A stretch of DNA of 64,000 nt from Treponema parvum (GTDB taxonomy: Bacteria; Spirochaetota; Spirochaetia; Treponematales; Treponemataceae): the NCBI RefSeq assembly GCF_017893965.1, contig NZ_CP054142.1:1612001-1676000 (forward strand), in the 5' to 3' direction. Numbering within the stretch: position 1 is the first letter of the stretch; the number at the start of each line of letters is the position of its first letter. A program made the position numbers and the translations under genes. Shown one piece after another: positions 1 to 8,185 of this stretch. The notes under the pieces are model-generated. The model saw only the letters and a program-made list of their open reading frames with translations, did no database searches and had not been told where the DNA came from.

Positions 1-454
1 GCTGGTCAGCCATAGAGAGTTTTGCAACTTTCTTATCCAATGGAATGGATATTCCGATCTTTTCCATTGCTTTCAAGGCGATTTCCCGATGTTTTTTCCA
101 TGAAACAAACCTACTCGAATCAGACATCATGTCACTCATCGAGATATTCTCCTGGACGGAGAGATTGGGAAACAACGAAAGATCCTGATATATTACCTGT
201 ATCCCGTAACGGATGGCATCCATACGGGAAAGCCGATGACAATCATCTCCTGCGATACGAATCAACGTCTCCGGATTGGGATCAGGCTGTTCGACGCCAC
301 AGATGATCTTGATCAGCGTCGATTTTCCCGACCCATTGGTTCCTGCAAGACAATGTATCTCCCCTTGTCTGATACTGAAGTCTATATCCGTCAACGCTTG
401 CACGCCTGCATATCTTTTGTTGATATGCCGCATGAATAGAAAGTCGCTTTCCAT
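1..454 (-). CDS. Sugar ABC transporter ATP-binding protein, RbsA/MglA type (partial, 3' end outside window)
   Basis: The reverse strand encodes the N-terminal part of an ATPase for a monosaccharide importer. The frame opens at an ATG at 454 preceded by a GGTGGGGG run usable as ribosome binding site, and stays open to the window edge. The visible protein starts MESDFLFMRHINKRYAGVQ and contains a Walker A motif GTNGSGKST near residue 42, then the Q-loop region IYQDLSLFPNLSVQENI, typical of the tandem-ATPase RbsA/XylG/AraG family. It energises uptake through a membrane permease that must lie further left. It is the third gene of an operon after the aldolase and binding protein, about 90 bases downstream of the latter. 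The substrate is unknown; the aldolase neighbour suggests a deoxysugar or pentose. Confidence 0.85.
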   Translation of the reverse strand, partial: MESDFLFMRHINKRYAGVQALTDIDFSIRQGEIHCLAGTNGSGKSTLIKIICGVEQPDPNPETLIRIAGDDCHRLSRMDAIRYGIQVIYQDLSLFPNLSVQENISMSDMMSDSSRFVSWKKHREIALKAMEKIGISIPLDKKVAKLSMADQ

Positions 455-547
455 ACCCCCACCAATTTTTTCGTGAGAATGATCCTATATGCTGAAACGG
501 CTCCGGAATACCGCAAAAGCAATATTCCAGAGCCAAATCATACAGGT

Positions 548-1543
548 CTAGAATCCAAAACTATCAACGTTTTCCTTCGTGATATCCACTATGGCGTCGA
601 CCTTGATCACATCGCCGTCGATCACCACCTTCCCGATGCCTGGGATCTCTTTAAGTTCTGAGATCTTTCCACCGTCGAGCATGTATTTCGCAACCCAGTT
701 CAAAGCATAGCCCGCATCTTTCGGATCCCACAAGATCCCTTTAGTCATAGACCCTTCCTTCAGATACGGCGCGCCATGTCCCGGTATGACGTTACCGACG
801 ACGGTAACCTTACCTGCCAAGCCTTTTTCCTTCAATGCTTGAGCCGCTCCCGGAGGCCCGAGGCTCCCGAATCCGACTATACCGTCGAGATCAGGGTAGG
901 TCTTGAGCAATTCCAAGGTCTTCTGCTTCGATAATTCCTGATCTTCCCCACAAGGAATCCTTTCTGTCACTAATTTCAAACCGGGATACTTCGCCTTGGC
1001 ATATTTGATTCCCTCATCCGCCCAGAGATTATGCAAAGGCACGGTCAAGCCTCCTACAAATATCGCATACTTTCCGGAAGTTCCCATACCTTCCACCAGC
1101 ATATCCCAAGTTCGCCGAGCAAAGGCGACGTTATCTATCAGTTCGATATCGACATCCTTCCCGGCCTGGTCGGGAGATTCGTGGGTGAGAATCAAAATGC
1201 CGTGTTCCCTAGCCTTGTTGAATACCGGTTCGAGCGCCCTTGCATCATTCGGGGTAATACAGATTGCGTCTACGTCCTTGCTGATCAGGTCCTCGACCAT
1301 CTTCACCTGCTGCGCAGGATCCGCATCGGAAGGCCCGATTTGATAGGCATTCAAGCCTAGATCTTTTTTGGCGGCTTTTACGCCTTCCTCCAGTCTGTTG
1401 AACCATGGAATTCCTGTGATCTTGACTACCGTCACCACTTCATACGTATCCGCAGAGTCCTTTTGCCCACTAGCGAATACGGACGGCGTTGCGATAAGCA
1501 GCAGCAAGATTGCAAAAACACCAATCCACGAGATTTTGCGCAT
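548..1543 (-). CDS. Periplasmic sugar-binding protein of an ABC importer (RhaS/LsrB-like)
   Basis: This 331-residue protein has a typical signal peptide (basic MRK start, hydrophobic core, cleavage after VFA near residue 24) and no lipobox cysteine, so it is probably a soluble or loosely held periplasmic receptor. The mature part has the type I periplasmic binding fold: a first strand EVVTVVKITGIPWFN, then QQVKMVEDLISKDVDAI and ICITPND, as in the rhamnose/autoinducer-2 receptor group. A strong GGAGGA ribosome site precedes the ATG. It sits between the class II aldolase and the RbsA-type ATPase, so it should deliver the sugar degraded by the aldolase branch. Ribose-, rhamnose- or AI-2-like ligands are all possible; motif reading cannot separate them. 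Confidence 0.88.
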   Translation of the reverse strand: MRKISWIGVFAILLLLIATPSVFASGQKDSADTYEVVTVVKITGIPWFNRLEEGVKAAKKDLGLNAYQIGPSDADPAQQVKMVEDLISKDVDAICITPNDARALEPVFNKAREHGILILTHESPDQAGKDVDIELIDNVAFARRTWDMLVEGMGTSGKYAIFVGGLTVPLHNLWADEGIKYAKAKYPGLKLVTERIPCGEDQELSKQKTLELLKTYPDLDGIVGFGSLGPPGAAQALKEKGLAGKVTVVGNVIPGHGAPYLKEGSMTKGILWDPKDAGYALNWVAKYMLDGGKISELKEIPGIGKVVIDGDVIKVDAIVDITKENVDSFGF

Positions 1544-1566
1544 ACCATTCCTCCTTTTTTAATAAC

Positions 1567-1583
1567 TTCGACCGACGGTCGAA
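1567..1583 (-). promoter_or_regulatory. Intercistronic hairpin between aldolase and binding-protein genes
   Basis: A perfect inverted repeat, TTCGACCG and CGGTCGAA around one base, lies in the 48-base gap just before the binding-protein ribosome site. No U-tract follows on the minus strand, so it is more likely an RNA-stability or processing element that raises expression of the binding protein than a full terminator. Known binding-protein operons often carry such hairpins; the role here is inferred. Confidence 0.4.
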
Positions 1584-1591
1584 ACGCATAC

Positions 1592-2254
1592 CTATTTTCC
1601 CTGTCCGTAGCTGTTTTTTACGAAATACTGCATCGCACGAATATCTTCTTCACTGATCAGATGAGGGGTCCCCAAAAGTTTCGCATAAATGAAAATCTGC
1701 GCGGATTTCTCTACTACATGGCAAACTTTCAGCGCAGACGGGATATCGGCTCCGACGCAGACAGTACCATGGTTTGGAATCAGAACGGCGTTTCTGTCTC
1801 CAAGACCTTCGACAACATTCTCCGCCAGTTCCAGTGTTCCCGGAAGCGAATACTTGCAGTTGATGATCTTATCTCCTACGATTTGAACAAAATCCTCGCT
1901 GATTCCCGGAATATCTTGCCCTGTCACACCGAAAACGCTTGAATATATCGGATGAGTGTGAATTACCGAATTCACATCCGGCCGAGCATTCATGATCGCA
2001 ATATGCAAGTGATATTCTATCGATGGTTTTCGATGCCCCCAGACGATTTCCATTCTGCTGTTCATTACAACTACGTCATCTTCCTGGATTTCCGCATACG
2101 GCATCCCGCTAGGCTTGATGTAGATCAGACCGGTTTCAGTATCTCTGACACTGACATTCCCCCAAGTACCGACTGTCAGATGTAGTGCGACCATCTCGTT
2201 GCCGGCATCCACGATCTTCCGTCGATATTCCCTCTTTACAAGTCTTTCTTCCAT
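1592..2254 (-). CDS. Class II aldolase family protein (L-fuculose-phosphate aldolase-like)
   Basis: A 220-residue cytoplasmic enzyme of the class II aldolase/adducin family. It shows the family phosphate and substrate loops (GTWGNVSVRD, KPSGMPY), the zinc-ligand motif VIHTHPIYSSVFGV with two histidines, and the third zinc-ligand histidine in IPNHGTVCVGAD. Length matches fuculose-1-phosphate aldolase and ribulose-5-phosphate 4-epimerase, which share this fold. It probably cleaves a deoxyketose phosphate to dihydroxyacetone phosphate and an aldehyde. It is the first gene of the minus-strand operon whose later genes encode a sugar importer, and is divergent from a DeoR regulator. The exact sugar is unresolved; no kinase or isomerase for the pathway is visible here. 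Confidence 0.85.
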   Translation of the reverse strand: MEERLVKREYRRKIVDAGNEMVALHLTVGTWGNVSVRDTETGLIYIKPSGMPYAEIQEDDVVVMNSRMEIVWGHRKPSIEYHLHIAIMNARPDVNSVIHTHPIYSSVFGVTGQDIPGISEDFVQIVGDKIINCKYSLPGTLELAENVVEGLGDRNAVLIPNHGTVCVGADIPSALKVCHVVEKSAQIFIYAKLLGTPHLISEEDIRAMQYFVKNSYGQGK

Positions 2255-2497
2255 ATTGCCCTCACACGCGTATAATTCACATTAAAATGTTATATTTTTA
2301 ATAACTATGTTAATAATATACCATGAATTTTCAGGTGTCAATTTATATTGTAATCCGATAATGCAATTGGTAATATATGAGTAATAATATATAGGTGAAG
2401 CGGTGTCTGTTTCGGTTTCAGTGAAACATCACAGGAAACGGCATCGGATCAAACCGATAAATTTTTAACATGTGCATCCACAGGAGAAATACATAGT
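2255..2497. promoter_or_regulatory. Divergent promoter region, sugar operon versus deoR-type regulator
   Basis: This AT-rich gap separates divergent transcription units. It holds two copies of TTAATAA starting 12 bases apart (2298-2304 and 2310-2316) close to the operon start, and a weak hairpin ATCGG/CCGAT (2443-2458) followed by AAATTTTT in the leader of the regulator gene. These are candidate control elements only; no consensus promoter was unambiguous. Confidence 0.35.
2415..2427. promoter_or_regulatory. Candidate operator palindrome upstream of the DeoR regulator
   Basis: GTTTCAGTGAAAC is a perfect 13-base palindrome about 70 bases before the regulator start. DeoR-family repressors often bind short symmetric or repeated boxes near their own promoters, so autoregulation is plausible. 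There is no second copy near the divergent operon. Confidence 0.35.
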
Positions 2498-3274
2498 ATG
2501 ACGAAAGAAGAAAGGATTGATCGGATGAGAACGTATGTCAAACTCCATAACTCGTCAACGATTCAAGAAATTGCCGACTATCTCGGAGTATCGCATATGA
2601 CTGTCCGAAGGGATCTCGGCACGATTTCATCGTCAGACCATATGAAAGTCATCCACGGAGGAGTCCTCTATAAGGAAGATGATATCGAAACGCATGGCAG
2701 TCGCTATGATCTGGAACTCGCTAAAATCACCATGCGTGAAGAGAAACTGCGCATAGCACGAAAAGCCGTGTCATTGATAGAACAGGAAGACATCATCATA
2801 ATAGATGCAGGATCTACGGGAGAATTCATTGCTTCACTGCTTCCCGAAGACGTTCCGCTTACCGTCATCTGTTACGCATTGAACATCGCCACGATCGTAT
2901 CGACCAAAAAGAACTGCTCGCTCATTGTAACGGGAGGGTATTTTCATCAGAGCTCGAAAGTCCTTGAGAGCGTAGAGGGACTTGCGCTGTTCAAACAAAA
3001 TCGCGCAAACAAGACATTCATCACCGCCAGCGGCGTAAACTATGAACTGGGAGTAACCTGTTCCAATTTTTTCGAGCGTACGACCAAACAGACTGCGCTT
3101 CAATCGGCAAGTACCAGGATACTTGTCGCCGATTCATCGAAATTCGGCGTAGTAAAATCCGGACATTATGCGGACATCACCGACTTCGACATCATCATCA
3201 CCGACTCGAACATCAAGCAGGAAGAAGTCGCCCCTATCAGAAAGCTGGGCAACATCACGCTATATTGCGTCTAA
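2498..3274 (+). CDS. DeoR-family transcriptional regulator
   Basis: A 258-residue repressor with the standard DeoR architecture. An N-terminal winged helix-turn-helix (STIQEIADYLGVSHMTVRRDL, about residues 19-39) is followed by IHGG, then a C-terminal sugar-phosphate sensor domain with the isomerase-like loop IIDAGSTGEFIASLL and a later TFITASGVN segment. A ribosome site AGGAGA precedes the ATG. Such proteins usually sense a phosphorylated sugar intermediate and release DNA. Its position divergent from the aldolase/ABC operon makes that operon the obvious target. The inducer is unknown. Confidence 0.92.
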   Translation: MTKEERIDRMRTYVKLHNSSTIQEIADYLGVSHMTVRRDLGTISSSDHMKVIHGGVLYKEDDIETHGSRYDLELAKITMREEKLRIARKAVSLIEQEDIIIIDAGSTGEFIASLLPEDVPLTVICYALNIATIVSTKKNCSLIVTGGYFHQSSKVLESVEGLALFKQNRANKTFITASGVNYELGVTCSNFFERTTKQTALQSASTRILVADSSKFGVVKSGHYADITDFDIIITDSNIKQEEVAPIRKLGNITLYCV

Positions 3275-3281
3275 AAAGACA

Positions 3282-3361
3282 GCGGCCAATTTATATTACA
3301 GAAGTCTTTCGCATTGCTTTTAAAAACCGCCGTTGCCGGAATTACGGGCTGCATTGGCCGC
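3282..3361. repeat. Distant inverted repeat after the DeoR gene
   Basis: GCGGCCAAT (3282-3290) and ATTGGCCGC (3353-3361) are perfect 9-base inverted arms around a 62-base loop, in the 180-base gap between the DeoR gene and the convergent ABC exporter operon. It could act as a transcript-end structure or be a relic; no coding signal is seen inside. Confidence 0.35.
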
Positions 3362-3454
3362 CCCCAAGCGAATATAAAAATGCAGGAAAAACATAACGCG
3401 TAAACTTTGGAGCCCTATCGAACATAAACAAATGAAAATCGAATGTAGCAAGGG

Positions 3455-5179
3455 TCATTTCATCAAACCGGTATGATGATTTATCCCTTGACTCCACAGC
3501 CGATAGTAACTGCCGTTTGTGTCGGCAAGCAGCGCATCGTGTGTACCCGCTTGTATGATCTCGCCGTTTTTAAATACCAATATCTGATCGGCGGAGCGTA
3601 TCGTGCTTAAATGATGCGCAATAACGAGCACCGTTCTGTGTGCGGCAAGTTCGGAAATTGCTTCCTGTATCAACGCTTCGTTGACGGGATCGACATTGCT
3701 CGTCATTTCATCGAGGAGCAAAATGGGACTGTTCTTTAAAAAAGCGCGTGCGATGGAAATTCGCTGTTTTTGTCCGCCCGAAAGACCTGCGCCGTTTTCT
3801 CCGATACGCGTCAGATAGCCGTCACTCAGCGACATGATAAAATCGTGAATGCGCGCTTTTCTTGCCGCCGCAACAACCTCCGCTTCCGTTGCATCGGCCT
3901 TTCCGAGCCGGATATTTCCTTCGATAGTGTCCGCAAAAAGCTGTGTGTTTTGCATCACAATACTGACGGAAGAAAGCAGTTCGTCATAGCTCATATTGCG
4001 AATATCGGTATTTCCGATTTTGACGGTACCCGTAGCTGCATCCCAAAAACGAAGCAGCAGATTGGTTACCGTTGTTTTCCCCGAACCGGATTCTCCTACC
4101 AGCGCGGTGAGCGTATGTTCCGGCGTATGAAAAGAAATATCTTTCAGTGCAAAGCCGTCCGCTTCGTATGCAAAGCCGACCTTATCAAAGGTAACGGAAA
4201 ATCCGTCCGGTTTTTCAGGCTCGACAATTTCGATTACCGCAGGCGCTTCCGTGATTTTTTTGATACGCCGAAAGCTGTCCGCCGCTTTTAAGTAATTCGC
4301 CCAGTGCATTTCCATTGCGACAAAAGGCTTATAAAATTCTCTGCTTAAAACGATAAAAATCAAATATTCCGCTATCGACAACGATTTGCATGCAACAAAG
4401 ACAATGCCCGCCGAAGCCGTGAGCAAAAAAGCAAAATCGATAAAAAAGCCGTATACGGACAACACAGCCGCTTTATTCTTTGAAGCCCTTTTGCTGTGCG
4501 CGCCGAAGTCCTTCGTTGCCGCGGCAAGTCTTTCATCGAATTGCTTGCTTTCGGAAAAGGCTTTTAAAAGCGGAATACCCTTTACATATTCTACAAAGAG
4601 GCTCACCATATCGGCAAGGCTGTTGCCTGTTCTTTCTTCAAGCATATCGGCTTTTTTTAATGCATGCGAAAGAAACAAAAGCGCAAACGGAAGAATGCCG
4701 AGCATAATCAGCGTCATAGCCGCATTTACGGAAAAAAGAAAGACAAGCAAAAGCAACGACACAATAAAATCGGCGCACATCCGTGTCCATACATGCGCGA
4801 CAATCATTTCCATATTGTCTACATCCCTATGGATAATCGTACCGATTTCTCCGAGCCGTTCGTTCGTGTAAAAACCGAGCGAAAACATTTTTAAGCGGTA
4901 AATGATTTTCGTCCTGATTTCGTACACAAGATCAAAGCCCGCAAAATGTTTTTGCATATCCGCAATCATATTGCTGCCTCCCTTAATGAAAAGACACAGC
5001 GTAAGCAGCGGCCAATAGCGGTACAATCTTGCATTTCCCGTAAAAATCGCTTCCATCGCACGCAGCGTTAAAAGCATCATCGCCGCCCCCGACAGCGCAT
5101 ACACGGTAAAACATACAATGCTGAACAAAAGTGAGCGCTTCCCCTTGCCGGTAAGCGTATTCCATATTTCTTTAATCAT
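3455..5179 (-). CDS. ABC exporter half-transporter, ATP-binding and permease (second subunit)
   Basis: A 574-residue type IV ABC exporter half: an N-terminal six-helix membrane domain (about residues 15-300) fused to a nucleotide-binding domain. Visible motifs are Walker A GESGSGKTT, signature LSGGQKQR, Walker B ILLLDEMTSNVD and the switch histidine in IAHHLSTI. Its ATG overlaps the end of the upstream gene by four bases, so translation is coupled. The partner upstream also has a fused membrane domain, so the two almost certainly form a heterodimer. The TetR gene upstream of both suggests export of drugs, lipids or peptides, although some similar heterodimers (IrtAB/YbtPQ) import siderophores. 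Confidence 0.9.
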   Translation of the reverse strand: MIKEIWNTLTGKGKRSLLFSIVCFTVYALSGAAMMLLTLRAMEAIFTGNARLYRYWPLLTLCLFIKGGSNMIADMQKHFAGFDLVYEIRTKIIYRLKMFSLGFYTNERLGEIGTIIHRDVDNMEMIVAHVWTRMCADFIVSLLLLVFLFSVNAAMTLIMLGILPFALLFLSHALKKADMLEERTGNSLADMVSLFVEYVKGIPLLKAFSESKQFDERLAAATKDFGAHSKRASKNKAAVLSVYGFFIDFAFLLTASAGIVFVACKSLSIAEYLIFIVLSREFYKPFVAMEMHWANYLKAADSFRRIKKITEAPAVIEIVEPEKPDGFSVTFDKVGFAYEADGFALKDISFHTPEHTLTALVGESGSGKTTVTNLLLRFWDAATGTVKIGNTDIRNMSYDELLSSVSIVMQNTQLFADTIEGNIRLGKADATEAEVVAAARKARIHDFIMSLSDGYLTRIGENGAGLSGGQKQRISIARAFLKNSPILLLDEMTSNVDPVNEALIQEAISELAAHRTVLVIAHHLSTIRSADQILVFKNGEIIQAGTHDALLADTNGSYYRLWSQGINHHTGLMK

Positions 5180-6993
5180 AGTGACACCTCTTCTTTTATA
5201 TTCCAGTGATCCACCTTATTTTGATCGCTCACCATTTTTTGATAGAGCGCGCAGCGCCGCATCAATTCTCTGTGCGTTCCGCTGTCGATGACCGCGCCCG
5301 CGGCCATTACGATAATTTGATCCGCATTTTGAATCGTATTCAAATGATGTGCAATTGTAATGACGGTTTTATCGCGGCTTAATGTTTCAATCGCGTCCTG
5401 TATTGCCGCTTCATTTTCGGCATCAACGGCAGCTGTCGCTTCGTCCAAAATGATGATCGGTGCATCCTTCAAAATCATCCGGGCAATCGAAATGCGCTGT
5501 TTTTCTCCGCCGGAAAACTTTACGCCCGCTTCCCCTGCAGCCGTATCGTAGCCTTTCGGCAGTGACATGATAAAATCGTGAATGCGCGCTTTTTTTGCAG
5601 CTTCGATAATTTCATCTTTCGATGCGCCCGGTTTTCCGATGCGGATATTTTCTTCTATGCTCAAATTGAACAAAAACGTTTCTTGCTGCACGATAGAAAA
5701 AAGCGAATTGACCTGTTTGTCCGAAAGGCTTTGCATATCCGTCCCGCCGATTCGAATACTACCGCTGTCCGGCTGCCAAAAGCCCATCAAAAGATTTGCA
5801 AGCGTCGTTTTGCCGCAGCCCGAAGAACCTACCAGCGCATTTTTACTTCCTTTTTTAAACGTCAGACAGATGTGCTTTAAAGTTTTTTGTGTGCCCTTGT
5901 ATGAAAAATCCACCGCATTTATTTCTATATCGCCGTTTGGCACACTTGCGTCGGAAACGGTATTCGACCCGGATGCTGCCGGATTTTTTTTCTCTGCTGC
6001 CGGAAACTTTGCGTGCGCATCCGATGCGGATTTTTTTTCGAGAGGAACGACATTGAGGATAGAGCCGATCCCCGCCATTGCTTGATTAAATACCACGCCG
6101 TAGTGCTGGAAGGTTGCCGTTTTTGCAACGGAAGAAGTAAAGGCTGCCCCCAAAATAACGCAGAGAATAAAACGCGCAGCAGACAGTGAACCTGAAGCCG
6201 ACAGCCATATTCCGAAAATCATGACGAGGACAACGCCGGATTCCATAAAAAGATCTATCAACCCCATCGGTACGCTTATCCCCATCATCGATTTTTTTAC
6301 CCAATACACATAGTCTTTCGCCGAGCGGATTGTTTTTTCGGTTTTGCGCTCCTCTTTGCCGAACGCCTTTATCACAGAAATATTCGCAACATATTCCATG
6401 AGGTTTTCCTGCATTTCCTTTGTGCTTTGCGCAAAAATTTTAAAGTTTTTTTTCCACTGCGGAGCGGACACGAGTTGCACAAATCCCATAAGAGGAATGC
6501 CCGCAATCATTAAAAGCGCAAGGCGCCATTCGATAAAAAGCATAACGGCAAAAATCAGTGCAGGCAGCAGCAGCGCCGCCATAATTTCCGGTAAGCCGTG
6601 CGCCAGATATACCTCCACCTGCTCTACATCGTGTTCAACGATATTTGTAAGGTCGCCGGTTTTGCGCTCCTGAAAAAATCCCAAGTGTAGCTTTTTCAAG
6701 TGCTCGATAATCCGCATCCGCAAATCCGTCAGCGCATTGTATGCGGCCTCGTGCGCCTTCCATACAGCAAGATACCCGCACGCAGCTTTTAAAACAAAAC
6801 ATGCCAGCATTGCACCCGCATCGAACGCAATAAGCCGAAGCGAAAGCCGTTCCGAAAACGCCGAAGCGATCAAATGAATAATCAGCGCCTGCGGAATAAG
6901 ATCGAGCGCAATTTTAAAACAGAGCGCAATATTGGTAATCCTGTTTTTTGCTTTTACTTGACGGACAAGTTTTTTTTGCTCCAACATATTCAT
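5176..6993 (-). CDS. ABC exporter half-transporter, ATP-binding and permease (first subunit)
   Basis: A 605-residue half-exporter with an N-terminal membrane domain and a C-terminal ATPase with Walker A GSSGCGKTT, signature FSGGEKQR, Walker B IIILDEATAAVD and the switch histidine in IAHHLNTI. A stretch of about 50 polar, Ala/Ser-rich residues (about 325-370) links the two domains and is longer than usual. A GGAGG ribosome site precedes the ATG. It is the first gene of a two-gene operon. An operator-like palindrome in the promoter region is shared with the adjacent TetR gene. Both ATP sites look catalytically complete from the motifs, so asymmetry between the subunits is not obvious. Confidence 0.9.
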   Translation of the reverse strand: MNMLEQKKLVRQVKAKNRITNIALCFKIALDLIPQALIIHLIASAFSERLSLRLIAFDAGAMLACFVLKAACGYLAVWKAHEAAYNALTDLRMRIIEHLKKLHLGFFQERKTGDLTNIVEHDVEQVEVYLAHGLPEIMAALLLPALIFAVMLFIEWRLALLMIAGIPLMGFVQLVSAPQWKKNFKIFAQSTKEMQENLMEYVANISVIKAFGKEERKTEKTIRSAKDYVYWVKKSMMGISVPMGLIDLFMESGVVLVMIFGIWLSASGSLSAARFILCVILGAAFTSSVAKTATFQHYGVVFNQAMAGIGSILNVVPLEKKSASDAHAKFPAAEKKNPAASGSNTVSDASVPNGDIEINAVDFSYKGTQKTLKHICLTFKKGSKNALVGSSGCGKTTLANLLMGFWQPDSGSIRIGGTDMQSLSDKQVNSLFSIVQQETFLFNLSIEENIRIGKPGASKDEIIEAAKKARIHDFIMSLPKGYDTAAGEAGVKFSGGEKQRISIARMILKDAPIIILDEATAAVDAENEAAIQDAIETLSRDKTVITIAHHLNTIQNADQIIVMAAGAVIDSGTHRELMRRCALYQKMVSDQNKVDHWNIKEEVSL

Positions 6994-7025
6994 CCTCCAA
7001 TTTCGGTCATTGTATTTTAAATACC

Positions 7026-7040
7026 GAATATATATTCAGT
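7026..7040. promoter_or_regulatory. Probable TetR operator upstream of the ABC exporter operon
   Basis: GAATATATATTCAGT contains a perfect 12-base palindrome, extendable to 18 bases (ACC...AGT) with one mismatched pair. It lies about 35 bases before the first exporter ATG. The same box, differing at one base, occurs at 7694-7708 before the TetR gene. The repetition at exactly the two expected promoters supports it as the TetR binding site. Confidence 0.6.
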
Positions 7041-7051
7041 TTTAAACAAAA

Positions 7052-7076
7052 TAAAAAATCGGTAAAAATACCGTTT
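7052..7076 (-). terminator. Intrinsic terminator of the TetR gene
   Basis: On the minus strand a CGGTA/TACCG stem with a TTTT loop follows the TetR stop codon directly and is itself followed by ATTTTTTATTTT. It separates the regulator transcript from the exporter operon. The AT-rich flanks extend the stem. Confidence 0.6.
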
Positions 7077-7077
7077 T

Positions 7078-7647
7078 TCACAGCGAGTTTACCCCTTCAT
7101 AATAGCATTGCGTTACGAGGCGCAGCAGTTCTTTTGCTTTTTCCTGCGTTTCGTAATGGCGCGCAACTTCCAAAAGGCTTTCGGTAAAATTGGACGCAAG
7201 AATATGAATGAGCATATTGTGATAAACACGCTTCGTTTTTTTGGAAAGCTCCCGTTTGATATGGGCGCCGAGGGAGGCAATCATTTCCTCTTTTGCGTTT
7301 TCGTATTTTGTCCCGCAGCTTTTATCCATCAAGATGACAAAAACCTTGTGGTGTTTCAACAGCTCCAGCAGATAGCCCTCGGCAATATTTTCATATCGTT
7401 CGGAGGGCAAACCCTTTGCCGCTTCTTCTTCCTTAATGATCCGCTGAAAATCGACCGGAACGGATGCGGCGATTTTTTCAAACAACTCTTTTTTATTTTT
7501 AAAATAAGTGTAAATAAGGCCCACAGGGATGTCCGCTTTTTCCGCAATGTCCTGCATTTTTGCGCTGCGGAAGTCTTTTTCGTAGAAAACTTCAATTCCG
7601 GCGTGAAAAATGCGGTTGTAGATTTCTTCTTTTAGAACTTGCGGCAT
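7078..7647 (-). CDS. TetR/AcrR-family transcriptional regulator
   Basis: A 189-residue protein with an N-terminal TetR helix-turn-helix (KMQDIAEKADIPVGLIYTYF, about residues 30-49, followed by KNKKELF) and an all-helical ligand-binding C-terminal domain with no recognised ligand signature. It lies upstream of, and on the same strand as, the ABC exporter operon, separated by a terminator and an operator-like box. TetR proteins next to exporters normally repress them until a substrate binds. A matching box in its own promoter suggests negative autoregulation. The inducer is unknown. Confidence 0.9.
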   Translation of the reverse strand: MPQVLKEEIYNRIFHAGIEVFYEKDFRSAKMQDIAEKADIPVGLIYTYFKNKKELFEKIAASVPVDFQRIIKEEEAAKGLPSERYENIAEGYLLELLKHHKVFVILMDKSCGTKYENAKEEMIASLGAHIKRELSKKTKRVYHNMLIHILASNFTESLLEVARHYETQEKAKELLRLVTQCYYEGVNSL

Positions 7648-7693
7648 TGCAGCAAACCTCTTTTAATTTTAATCTTTTTTGCCTTTCAAAATA

Positions 7694-7719
7694 GAATAAA
7701 TATTCAGTATTAAATTATA
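7694..7719 (-). promoter_or_regulatory. TetR gene promoter with operator box over the start site
   Basis: On the minus strand a TATAAT -10 hexamer (7714-7719) is followed, six bases on, by the box GAATAAATATTCAGT as read on the plus strand (7694-7708). The box matches 14 of 15 bases of that before the ABC operon. A bound repressor would cover the transcription start. A TTGACC -35-like hexamer lies further upstream with a short spacer. Confidence 0.55.
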
Positions 7720-7798
7720 CCGTTTTACAAATACGGTCAATACCCTCTATCCGGTGCACTTTATAAACAACAAGCGCACCGGATACCGTAGTCTAGCG

Positions 7799-8029
7799 TT
7801 ATTCGACGAATGCGGATTTTACCTCTTTTATCCATTCGTCGATTTTTTCCAAGGCTTTAGTGTCGCCCTTGTCCAAACAGAGACCGAGCATTTTTTGCCC
7901 TTTTTGCATGCGCGAAAAAGCAAAATTATACCCGCTTGAGTTCACGCTGCCGACAAAACGGGCGCCGGAAATGCGGCAAGGGTTGTCCGCGCGGCAAGGG
8001 TCATTCTGCAGGGAAAACCTTGCGCCTCA
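7799..8029 (-). pseudogene. Probable C-terminal remnant of an unidentified protein
   Basis: Within the roughly 440-base gap between the TetR gene and nadE, the minus strand keeps a protein-like frame ending in TAA at 7799. The tail reads ...SSGYNFAFSRMQKGQKMLGL and then ...ALEKIDEWIKEVKSAFVE. It is closed upstream by an in-frame TGA at 8027-8029 and has no good start codon or ribosome site. The last 50 residues have plausible amphipathic composition, unlike noise. A GCGGCAAGGG motif is duplicated around 7973-8000, suggesting rearrangement. It is most simply the end of a decayed gene. I do not recognise the family; a flavoprotein tail is only a guess. The rest of the gap shows no convincing gene. 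Confidence 0.35.
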
Positions 8030-8150
8030 ACCGCGGCGCCGGAACAAAAACTGCGGCAAACGGCAACTATGCGGCAGACTACAGAGACGTTATTGTGCGA
8101 CGGAAGCCGGCTACCTAATGCTGCAGAAACAAGAAATATTTCAGTTCGTA

Positions 8151-8179
8151 TTCTTAAATTATGATTTTTATGCTATATT
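8151..8179 (+). promoter_or_regulatory. nadE promoter, possibly giving a leaderless mRNA
   Basis: An extended -10 element, TGC followed by TATATT (8174-8179), ends six bases before the nadE ATG. A weak TTCTTA -35 lies 17 bases upstream. There is no Shine-Dalgarno sequence, so the transcript may begin at or next to the start codon. Confidence 0.45.
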
Positions 8180-8185
8180 GTTTTT

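Noticed and set aside
3282-3361. Small transposable element (MITE) after the DeoR gene
   Set aside because: Only 9-base inverted arms are present, with no target duplication seen. It is kept as an inverted repeat only.
7936-8118. 60-codon plus-strand frame before nadE
   Set aside because: It has no ribosome site and a very basic, low-complexity start, and overlaps the minus-strand remnant. Its last 20 codons look protein-like, which I note as a possible scar rather than a gene.
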